Positions 34,442-45,500 of a DNA stretch of 64,000 bases are shown in pieces. The DNA is from Chenopodium formosanum (lineage: Eukaryota; Streptophyta; Magnoliopsida; Caryophyllales; Amaranthaceae), in assembly GCA_024500155.1 (NCBI GenBank), contig CM044867.1:15845632-15909631 (forward strand). Reading direction: 5' to 3'. The notes under the pieces are model-generated. The model saw only the letters and a list, made by a program, of their open reading frames with translations. It was not told the DNA's origin and ran no database searches. Numbering within the stretch: position 1 is the stretch's first letter; each line of letters starts with the position of its first letter. A program made the translations under genes and the position numbers.

Positions 34442-34632
34442 GGAACTTCCGCCCAGAATTTCCGGAAGTTCCATGGAGGATCCGCCTGGAATTTCCGGAT
34501 CCTCCATGGAACATCCGGAAATTCTGGGCGGATGTCACACTTCCGCCCAGAATTTCCGGATGTTCCATGGAGGATCCGGAAATTCCAGGCGGATCCTCCA
34601 TGGAACTTCCGGAAATTTTGGGCGGAAGTTCC
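34442..34632. repeat. 191-bp compound inverted repeat in PMD intron 1
   Basis: Six hyphenated palindromes of about 30 bp (type GGAACTTCCGCC...GGAAGTTCC) follow each other, mostly joined by CCATGG. The order is A, B, A' then A'', B reversed, A reversed, so the whole block is one near-perfect inverted repeat with arms of about 90 bases around 34537. Transcribed from either strand it would form a long hairpin. The core TCCGCC...ATTTCCGGA also occurs twice near the left end of MULE-2. Confidence 0.9.
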
Positions 34633-34842
34633 TGGATCCGAAAAAAAAAAAAAAAAAATTACCTCGTCACCGTCGCCGCCGCCGACGCCACTGCCACCGC
34701 CGCCGCCGAGGGTCCTCCCTCCGAATCTCAGCCTAATCCGCCTCGAATCACCCATTTTCTTTTGTGTTTATGATGATTGTTGTTTTTTTAAAAAATTAAG
34801 AACAATTTTGGAATTTTTTTTTTTGAAACAAAAAAATATTTT

Positions 34843-34890
34843 AGAGAGTTAGAGAGTAAGAGAGTTGGAGAGTAAGAGAGTTAGAGAGAG
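34843..34890. repeat. 16-bp tandem repeat in PMD leader
   Basis: Three 16-bp units of AGAGAGTTAGAGAGTA type lie in the expected 5' UTR of the PMD gene. On the transcript strand they give a CT-rich leader. Confidence 0.85.
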
Positions 34891-34933
34891 AAGTAAAGAA
34901 GTGAGAAATGTTGGTCGGGAAGGAAAAAACCCG

Positions 34934-34943
34934 TATTTATATA
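34934..34943 (-). promoter_or_regulatory. TATA box of the PMD gene
   Basis: TATATAAATA on the minus strand lies about 180 bp before ATG 34755 and about 30 bp inside the right TIR, so the transcript would start near 34905. Confidence 0.65.
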
Positions 34944-34968
34944 TTAGGGGTAAAATTAGAAGTTCAAG

Positions 34969-35009
34969 AAAAAAAGGAGCGTTACACGGTAAAATGGGAG
35001 CGACAAATA
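34969..35009 (-). repeat. MULE-2 right TIR
   Basis: It ends GTAAAATGGGAGCGACAAAT and A, the reverse complement of the left end, with a few differences inward. Confidence 0.88.
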
Positions 35010-35574
35010 ACAACCCTCTAAATAAGGTATGTATTGATATCCTCATTTTTAATCAACATGGCTAATTATGTAGAGTAATTTTATGGAGAAATATAATGTG
35101 AGTTTCTGGTATAGAGGATCCCACATGGGCAACTATAGAGCATACTCATCAAAATATATTTTGTGAAAGAAATTGAATCTTTGTAAAAATTGGATAATCG
35201 GTATAAGTATACCTGATTGAAGATGGTGCTGATAACGTGTTATGAAATATGTAGAAATTAGAGGATTAAGAGAAGAAGGTAATAAGAGAAGTATTACTAC
35301 TTTTTTGTATTACTCTTGGTAATATTTTGTGCATCATACAAGTGAAATTACATGACTATTTATAGTAGTAAGAATCACTATTACATTGTGGGCTATAACC
35401 TTAGAGGGTAGCAATTAGGTTTGGCTACTACATTAAATGCAATGAAGAAATTGGAGTGTGGACATTCACACCTTGACTAAATTAATTAACTCTTAAAAAC
35501 AAAATAATTATCGGAGCATATCAAGTTTTCTTTTGATCTCTTTGAAATCCTCTGTTATAACTTGTAAAACACAA
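35010..35574. other. Spacer
   Basis: AT-rich, with no gene or repeat end recognised between MULE-2 and the Helitron-like element. Confidence 0.5.
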
Positions 35575-35971
35575 CTAGCCTTCTGTCCCGTGCAATGCAC
35601 GGGTTGTTCATAGATAATTGTATTGAGAGATGAGTGAGGAAATATTAATAAATTAGTTGGATGTAATGTGTAACAAAAATCATGATTAAAGAAATTTATC
35701 TTTTTAGACTTTGATTCAAAATGAAGCTTTGTAAAAAAGAAGGTGAGGGGAACTAAAATTAAATAAGAAAAGGAAAAGGTTGAATTAAAGAGGGGAGATG
35801 AAGATGAAGGGTTTAATGAAAGAGTGAAGAAAGATATTGTAATAAAAAAAAAATTAAACATATAAGATGACATGTGGCACATTGGCTCGGAAAAGAAGAT
35901 GGAGAAATATAATAGGATGAAGACAGATGTCTTTTTGGTTTGAGTTTTTAAATACTACGAGTAAGTATGGA
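35575..35971 (-). mobile_element. Short non-autonomous Helitron
   Basis: On the minus strand the 3' end reads CCCGTGCATTGCACGGG (35587-35603), a perfect 8-bp-stem hairpin, then eight bases and CTAG (35575-35578), then T. This is the classic Helitron terminus. A matching 5' end begins TCCATACTTACTCG at 35971 and is preceded by A, so insertion is between A and T with no target duplication. The 397-bp body is AT-rich and codes for nothing. The 3' end is strong; the 5' end is less certain. Confidence 0.7.
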
Positions 35972-36054
35972 TACAAATTTCTTTAATTTTTTCCGAAAGG
36001 AAAATCTTTTCTAAAGAAAAAACCAAAAAAATAAATAAATATTGGAGCCTTTCA

Positions 36055-36537
36055 CGCATCCCTCCCTGTCTCTTTCCTCCATTGGAGAAATTACACTGAA
36101 TTCTCCATTGAAGCGGCTTGTGAGATTTCTCTCCTTCACTGAACCTTTGGTAAGATGTTTTCCTTATTCATCGAATAACATGTTCGCAATGTAGTGTTAA
36201 AATTTCAATTTAATTCATTTTAGGGTTGTTATAAGGTGAATTATTGAACTATTGTTTATATTTAATCACTGAAATGCTAGAATTTACTAATTGTATATTT
36301 GTATTCGTAAACAACAAGAATTTAGCTTATTAATTAGTCAAATTTGTGCTAATTTGTTGCAAAACACTTGAGAGTGTTAGAACTGAACTATGATTACGGG
36401 CCTGTTTGATGATTTTAGTCTAATGCTTTTTTATTTTTTGTATTATTTTTTTTTTTTAATTGTTGCAGTGTTTTCTACGAAGAAAATTCTTTGAATTTAT
36501 CATATCTCTGCTGAATTTGGTATTTGGCATCTGGTTA
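36055..36537 (+). promoter_or_regulatory. 5' UTR with leader intron of the oxygenase-like gene
   Basis: A CT-rich leader (about 36055-36149) ends at CTTTG|GTAAGATG (GT at 36150-36151). The intron runs to TTGTTGCAG (ending 36468). The second leader piece, 36469-36537, precedes ATG 36538. No TATA box was clear. Helitron DNA ends only about 80 bp upstream, so promoter elements may lie in or beyond it. Confidence 0.65.
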
Positions 36538-39500
36538 ATGGCAGGCAATGGCCTGCCAACATTGGGCCGCGTAAAGCTTTCTGATCTTGTAGCCAAAGAA
36601 GGCCTTCCTTCTGATTCCTACAAAGTATCGGTATCGACTTTATGTCAGTCACTAGCCCAGTATTCTGCTGCTATAGTTCAGCTTCCTGTTGGGGATGGTG
36701 CTCTATTACGATCTTGTATGGAATCTGCGCGTCTCTACTTTCACCATAGACCATCATATCCCTCTGAAGATATGATTCATACAAATGAGTCTAGAGAGTG
36801 GTGCAAAACATCTGGTTATTATGCAGATCCTCAGCTCTGGCAAGAGAATTATGACTTTCGACCAGGGTTGACACCGACCGAATTAGGAAACGAAATTGAT
36901 TTTTCTCCAGCTGGTTTGGTTGATATTTTTGCGCTGCTAGGAAGAGCAGCTAGAGAAATATTAGATGCCATAAGCTTTAATTTGAGCTTGCGCAGCTCAC
37001 CTTTTACTGAGATTCTTGATAATGTACCTCTGAGAAGCAGAGAAGTATCCTCCTCCGTCCTGTCTGTCTGCTGTCAAGCTAGGCCAACATTCCATGGAGC
37101 ACAACATCATAATTTGACAAGCCAAGAAGATGGTAGTTTGATCATGTTTTCTGAGCATGAACATCCCGCAGATAAGAGTTTAATATCTATTGTGAAGTCA
37201 GATAAGGCAGGTTTGCATATAAGGGATTTCCAGGGTCAATGGGTTCTTGTGGATGGAGATCTTGGTCCACAAGAAGCAGTGATTTATCCTGGACTAGCAT
37301 TGTATCAGGCAACTGCTGGTTACATCAACCCTGCACTTCATAGGATTGAGATCAATAATCCCCAGAATAACATTCATGGGCGATGCTCTGTAACATTTAA
37401 ACTTATGCCAAAATCAATGACCAATCTTAGTTGTTCAGAGATGAGAGCTGCTGGTCATGGAGTTGAAGCACAGTTCCAGCTTCCGATACCAGTAGATGAT
37501 TTTATGCAAAGACCACATCCTACCGATAATCATGTGAACCGACAAAGTGTGTCAAGTTTTAATTTCCCACATGCGCATGACGGTAATTATTCTGATTTAA
37601 TATCCAGTATATTGCATTCATGATTTCTAGTATTATCGCTTTCCCGAAAGTTTGACTCAAATACTATATAGACTTATTTCCTGGAAAGTTAGAAAAAGTG
37701 GTTAATTGAATAAAATAAGTAGCAGATAAGTTATGAGAGAGAGAATAGTAAGTAAGTGGATGTAAGAAATAAAGCCAAATTTTTATTTTGGTAATAAATG
37801 GGAGTATGTGATGTTTAAACTATCAACAATTAAATCAATATATGTTGAACTTGCTCACTTTGGGAGAGTCTATTTTAGGGTTTTTGTGCTATGAGGGGAA
37901 ATAAAAAAGTAGAAAATGGGTAAATCTTGCCTCAATTACCACAAAGTTTTAAGAGAACAGGGTTAAATCTCAATAATCATAAATATCACCCAAAATCTGA
38001 TTATTGATTGATTAATCATATTAGGAAATGCTTAGCTCACCTTATTCTTGCTTAATTATTTCTCTATCTAATTTGATTGTTTGACCTTATATATGTTGAT
38101 CCTTAAGGAAAAAAACTATATCAAATGGGGTCTTATTGAATTTGTAATAATGTGTAATATCCAAATATGTTATTTCTTTTTAGAAAAAAATTCATTACAA
38201 AATTAAAGATATTAAGTAATAGTTTGTCACACATAAAACGCTAAAATATGACTTGAACTTATCGCTAAGAATCTTTCTTAAATGGAATTGACCTCATTAA
38301 GCGACAACAAAACCGTTACACATGTCAAATTTGACATAGTTATTGAGAACCATAAACTTTAATCAACAACTTACATTCATTTAACGTATCCACCAACCCG
38401 GTTAAATGTCCTAAGCACAAACTCGATGAGTGTATCAAACTAGCCACTTTCACCGAGGGAAAGAGAGTTCATTGTAGAATCCAAGTAACAAGGACCAATA
38501 CCATATTGGACAAGATCATACTTAACTTTACATGCATGGGAATGCTTAAACACTGCTTGTTTTCATTCTCTCCATAAGAAGTATAAGGACTAGTGGACTA
38601 CTAATGCAACCGAACAAAAAAAGCTATGTAGTATTCAATTTTTTATTTTATTTATTTTAGGATTTTTTTTGTGAAAAACTACCTTTTATATACAATTTTT
38701 TTGTGAAAAACTACCTTTTAAAAAAATTGTTGTAAATGACTACCTCTTTTATAAAAAATGTTGTAAATAACTACCACTTGCCGGAATCTCGCCCACCCTC
38801 CTTCGGCCCCCTCGAAAACCTTACCCTTTTCAAAATCTGGATTTTGTTTTTTTTTTAATTTTAGGTTTCAAAGACATTGAAGTATGGTTTTAATGGTGGT
38901 TGCGGGGAAGAAGGGGTAGGGACGACTAGATTAAAGGAGGTTTGCAAGAAGTGGTAAGGACGACTAGGGAAAAGGAGGGCTTGTAGGGGGTGGGGATGGT
39001 CGGAAATCGGGAAGGGAGGCGGAGGGGCGACAAACGCAATTATCCGGCAGGGGTATGGGTAGGGGTAGTCTGAAACTGGACAAAGGGAGGGGGAGGTGAC
39101 GGCGAGGAGATGGGGGTGGTCGAAAACTGGAAAAGAGAGGAGGAGGAGGGGGTGGTCGAAAACGGGAAAAGCCGCCAAGTGGTCTAGTCAACCCGGAAAA
39201 GTGTGTCAACGGCGAGATTCCGACAAGTGGTAGTTATTTACAACATTTTTTAAAAAAGAGATAGTCATTTACAACAATTTTTTTAAAAGGTAGTTTTTCA
39301 CAAAAAGTTGTATATAAAAGGTAGTTTTCCAAAAAATCCTTTATTTTATTATTGTTATTATTATTATTATTTTTTTGCCTCACTACCATGCTTTGTTTGG
39401 AGCCTAAACACGTTGAGGCGAGGGAATTAATGATACCTAGTTTGTGGTATACAATCAAAAAGCGTTTAAAATTGTCATATGAAACAACAATCAAGTGATT

Positions 39501-42500
39501 GATCACAACTTTCTTGTTACATTCTTTTCTACCCATTGATGTTGTGTCTACAAACAAGGTTGTCCTACTCTTCTTCTTCGACATACTTATCAAAATGAAG
39601 AGTAATAAACCTACAATGGCTTAAATGACCAACTCTTCAAAGGGTTCCGGTTTAACCTCTTTCTTAATATCTTGTTGTTCTTAATGAACCTTTCCATCGA
39701 TCAATACTATCTTTTTTGGCACTAGGGATTTTTGTAGCATTGCAATTTCATGGAATCATTTCCTTTGAGACCTAGAGCTATTAAACCCTATTGTTAAACT
39801 ACCACGTTAGTCTCATTCTCATATAATGAAGATTCTCCATTCGAAGTGGATTTCTAAGAGGTTTTGGTCTTATCATGCTTCACAAATTTAATACATTTTT
39901 GCATAACAAGATTAAAAGTTTCATGACCATGAATTTCCACCTTTAGCTAAGTTTCATCTTATTCCGACCAATATTTCTAGTAGTGATCTCATCAATGTCA
40001 CATCTAATAGAAAACCTTTTAAACTTCCTAGTGTAGTTCACAACCAATTGACCCTTGCAAGGGCATTCAATCTATGCAAACAGTATATAGGCACAATTGC
40101 ACAATGGCCTTATGCTTATGTTTCTCTAAGTTCTTTATAGTTTTGGTCTTTCTTTCATCCTAGGATTTCTTAGGTTATCATAGCATAAAGAAGAATTGTT
40201 TTTTGTATTTAATTTTCCAATGATGGCTATTATCTAGACTCCTAACTCAATGAAGAAATTGACTAAGATCGAGATTACCTTTAAACTTTGGTTGCTTGAC
40301 TTGATGTTTTATAATAATGATCATTATGAGGAATTCTTGAAGGGCTTATGGATTGAGGAGAGTAATGACCTTCTTTATCATAGTGTTCACCTTTACTTAT
40401 GCTCCCCCTTCTTCTGGAGCTTTTCCATAAGCTGTTGTCCTCTAATGCTTTATGAATTTTATCAGCTTCCTTTCTATGTTTAGTGCCTTAGATGGTTCAT
40501 TAAGTCATTTTTATACACATATCTATCTTCTATATTACTATGGAATTTAGAAATTACAGCTTGGTAGAAAAAGATGAAAGTTGTAAACTCTATGGAACTA
40601 AAGGTAAAAGCTTTAGGTAAATTTAAGAGAAGAGAGAAAGAGAAATGAGATTAAGAGAAAACTATAGAGTGAAATTTAAATATTTAAAAATTAACTAAGG
40701 ATCTTTTTCTATGTCAATAATCTACTATTTTGATTTGAAATCATCAACATATTAATTAACATGTTATAAAGTGGTTTGGCTTTTGTTTTCGAGGATAAAA
40801 GTCATAAAATGATAACATGAACGAGCGAAAATAGGTAAATCTTGTCTCAACAATCACAAAGTTTGAAGAAAACTAGGTTTTAATAGCTAATCTCACACAA
40901 AGTTTGGTTATAGATTGTTTAATTACAAGGGTAAAGTTTGGCTAGGAATCACAGAGAATTCTAAGCAAAGCAGAAAGAAATTGACACCCCAAATTGATAG
41001 ATTGTATTGCAGATGAGAGTAATCAACAATACAACTCCTTTCATTCGAGAGGAAAGGATTCCCTCCCAAGGAATTACTCTATATTTTTTTTATGCCTTTC
41101 CCTCCTTACAACTTCTCTATATATTACAAAAACAAACTGCTAGGAATTAATACAGTAACAGTAAGGAAATCAACTTATTAGAGAAAAATAGTAGCCAAGG
41201 GGGATATTTGTATTACTAAACAGAGCATTCAGCAATACAATGCCTTCAATTCGAGAAGAAGGAACTCTCCTACACAACAAAACTCACAATTAATTTTCTG
41301 ATACATTCCCCTTAACCCCAACACCTATTAATACCCCATTCAGCAAGCTACAGCTAAGAGAATCCAGAAAAACAAACTCATAACAAACTTTCTTACAGAT
41401 TACTATTTTACCCTCTAATCCCAAAACTGATTTTAACCAACTTCCAACTCAGCATTCTGATTACTTCTTGAGCCTTCTAGAATAAGTGAATCGTATATTG
41501 GGCTGATTCCTTGCAATACCTCCCACCCAAAGTTTCACCTTGTCCTCAAGGTGGAAACCAGGAAACCTAAGGTTAACTTCTTCAAAATATTCCCAAGTGG
41601 CTTCACACTCTTGTAAGCCTTTCCAATGAATCAGAACTTCCATAGCAGCCTGAGAATTTCGCACCCCGAGCACTGCCCATGGCTCAACCTCGAGCACCAA
41701 ATCAGCAGACAGCTGCACTGGTAGGCTAGTTGGACGATGCCCTGCCCCTACAGCCTTCTTCAGCTGGGATATATGGAAGACTGGGTGGATCTTAGTCCCT
41801 GGTGGTAGCTGCAATTTGTATGCTACCTTGCCAATTTGCTGGATAATACAATAGGGCCCATAGAAGCGAGGAGAAAGCTTGTCATTGGATCGTTTGACCA
41901 ATGACCTTTGTCTGTACGGTTGTAACCGTAAGTACACCAAATCTCCCACCTGAAAAGACCCCTCACGCCTGCCCTTATTCTCATACTGCTGCATATAGAC
42001 TTGAGCTTGCACTAGGTGAAACTTCAGGTCATCAGTATCGCATCACGCTCCTGTAGCTGCTCCTCTACTGCAGACACAGTGGTGCTGCCAGAAGAGTACC
42101 TCAATAAGTGAGGTGGATCCCTCCCATAAAGGGCCTTGAAGGGAGTATAGTTGGTGGCAGTGTGGAACGAAGTATTGTACCAATACTCTGCCCATGGTAG
42201 CCAACGAGCCCAAGTATGGGGTTTGCCATTCACAAAGCATCTCAAATACGATTCAACTCCCTTATTGACGACCTCAGTTTGGCCATCTGTTTGGGGGTGA
42301 TATGCCGTGCTGCGCATGAGCTGAGTCCCCTGCAACTTGAACAATTCGTTCCAGAAAAGACTAAGGAAAACCTTGTCCCGATCTGATATAATGGACCCTG
42401 GTATCCCATGTAGCTTCACCACCTCATTTAAAAAGCTATGCGCCACACTCTGAGCAGTGTACGGGTGTTTGAGGGGAATGAAGTGCCCGTACTTAGTTAA

Positions 42501-45500
42501 TCTATCCACCACCACGAGTTTTTTTATCCCAGCCGAGGGATTTAGGCAACCCCTCCACAAAGTCCATCGATATATCTTCCCAAACCCTCTCCGGAATAGG
42601 TAAAGGTTGGAGCAGACCCAAAGGGGATAAAGTGGACGATTTATTCTGTTGACAGATATGGCAGTGCTGAACATACTTAGTCACATCTTTTCTCATTCCG
42701 AACCAGAACCATTCTGCTGCCAAACGGTGATAAGTTTTGAGGTCCCCAGCGTGCCCCCCAACCACGGAGTCATGGTACTCCTTGAATGCTTAGGAACCAC
42801 TACCCTTCCTTTGTATTTCAAAACTCCATTCTCCAAGGTGAACCATTTGGGTGTTGTTTCTCCTTTCTGTAATTGCGAAATTAAACGCTGCAGCACCACA
42901 TCCTTCTTGATAAATGACTGTACATAGTCCCAACGAAGACCACATGAAGTCACCATGGACCCGCACTCAACCTCAGGGTTATATTGGCGTGAAAGAGCGT
43001 CTGCCACTTTGTTTGTAGGACCTGGCTTGTACTGGATATCAAATGTGTACCCCAACAGCTTACTAATCCACCGTTGGTAGGCTTGACCCACCTCCCTTTG
43101 CTCCAAGAGATACTTAAGACTTCTTTGATCCGTCCGAACAATAAAATGTCGACCTAGCAAATAGTGTCTCCATTTTTCAACCGCGAATACAATCGCCATT
43201 AATTCCTTCTCATAGATGGGTTTTTCCCGACTTTTAACACCCAGGATTTTGCTGTAATAAGTGATTGGGTGACCTGTTTGTAACAAAACAGCCCCCAATC
43301 CATGCCCTGATGCATCTGTTTCAACTATAAACGGCTCAGAAAAATTCGGGGCTGCTAGAATAGGAGCATTAACCATGGCAGCCTTTAGTGTGTTGAAGGC
43401 CGTAGTAGCAGCATCAGTCCACCCAAAGTTTTCCTTACGCAATTGATCAGTCAAGGGAAGAGCAATCTGCGCATAGTTCTTTATAAACTTGCGATAATAG
43501 CCTGTGAGGCCAAGAAACCCGAGGCCAAGAAACCCTCTGAGCTGCTTCAAACTTGTGGGAGGGGGCCAATCTAGCATGGCCTGAACCTTGGAAGAATCAA
43601 CTTCCACCCCAGCTGCTGAAATAATGTGGCCAAGGTAAGCCACCTTTGCCTTCCCCACCTCACACTTCTTGAAATTTGCGTAGAGCTGATGGTCTGCTAG
43701 TGTTTGTAACACCTGCTGTAAGTGCTCTGTATGAGTATCAACACAAGGGCTATACACTAATATGTCGTCAAAGAACACCAGCACGAACTTACGCAAGAAG
43801 GGCTTGAAAACGTCGTTCATAAGCGACTGAAACGTAGCAGGGGCATTGGTAAGCCCAAAGGGCATTACGAGAAATTCGTAATGGCCCTCATGGGTCCGAA
43901 AAGCTGTTTTATGGACATCTTCAGGCTTCACTCGAATCTGATGATAACCTGACTTTAAGTCAAGTTTAGTGAACACCGCCGAGCCACCCAACTTGTCTAA
44001 TAGCTCATCAATGATGGGAATAGGAAACTTGTCAGGAACTGTTTCCCTATTTAAGGCCCTGTAATCAATGCAGAATCGCCATGATCCATCCTTCTTTTTA
44101 ACCAACAAAACCGGGCTAGAGTATGCACTTGTTGATGTTTGAATGATGCCAGCTTTTAGCATATCCGAGACCAAGTTCTCTATTTCAGTCTTCTGACGCT
44201 AACCGGGTTAGCTCCACTTCGCAACACAATGGCATGTTCAATCTGCCTTTGGGGAGGTAACCTATCAGGCATGTTAAACACATGCTGAAACTTCTGAATT
44301 AGAGGCTGAAAAACAGAAGGTACCTCTGGTTCCATATCCCCTGCCTTCTCAATGTGGTTGAATTCGAGCAAAAACCCTTGTCCTTCCTTTTGCAAATTTT
44401 TGAACATCGCCTTCAGTGAGATACCTGATCGTCCCAACTGAGAATCACCCTTCAAGGTGACTGTATTTCCATCCAACTGGAACTTAAGTGTTTGCGTTTT
44501 CCAGTTAGTAGTGATCGTGCCCAACTTCTCCAACCATTGTATGCCGAGGATCATATCCGAGCTACCCAAAGGAAGGATGAGAAAATCTTCAACAATAGAA
44601 ACACCCTGTAAATCCAGCAACACCCCCTTACAAATGCCCTCACCTTGCACCGCCTCGCCGGTACCAAGAGTCACTCCAAAACTTTTGGATTCAGAGGGTT
44701 GAATGTCCAATTTCTGGGCAGCTATGGTGGAGATGAAATTATGGGTGGCACCAGGATCGATCATCACCACCACAGATCTGCCGTTCACAACCCCAGCCAT
44801 CCTCATGGTTTTCGGGCTGGTTAATCCCATTACAGAACTCAGAGAGACCTTCGGGGTGGTGTCATTTTTTGGTTGGTCTATTAGGCTTAATACTGGTTGT
44901 TTCTCCACTAAGGTCAATTCACCGGCATCTTCCCAGTCATCTTCGTCATCCACCATGAGCAGAACGCTCAACCCACGCCGCGGACAACGGTGGTTGAGGT
45001 TCCATTTTCCGTCACAACGAAAACACAATCCCTGCTCTCGTTTTTGTTGTAATTCCTTTTCCGATAACCGCCTTATCGCTCCGAAGGTGTGGTGGTTGTT
45101 AGAGGAGAGTCGGTTTGTGTTTGGTTGGGTGGTGGGGGTGTTGGTGAGGTTTGGGTTTGTGTTTAGGCTAGTGTTTAGGGTCGTGGTGTTTTGGGTATGG
45201 AAATTCTGGTTAGAGCGAAGGTTCGGAGTTGGAGTACGCCAAGTGGGTAAGTGTCCAGTGGGTTTGGGCCGTGGGCTCAAACGCAATTTTTCCTCAATTC
45301 GTAAAGACAAATCCATGGCCTGATCCAAAGTAATTGGATCCAAAATCCGGACCTCGATCCGAATTTCCTCAATCAAACCTTTTATATATTGCCCCTTTGC
45401 GATCTCTTCAGGCACTCCTTCGATCGGAGCTAATAGCTCGATGAAGCGTCGCCGGTAATCAACCACTGTGCCGGTCTGCTGGTGTGCGAGCCACTGCTCG

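Noticed and set aside
34351..34755. 134-codon minus frame and opposite-strand frames over the hairpin
   Set aside because: Only the first 31 codons belong to the PMD gene; the rest reads an intron, and the similar peptides on both strands come from the palindromes.
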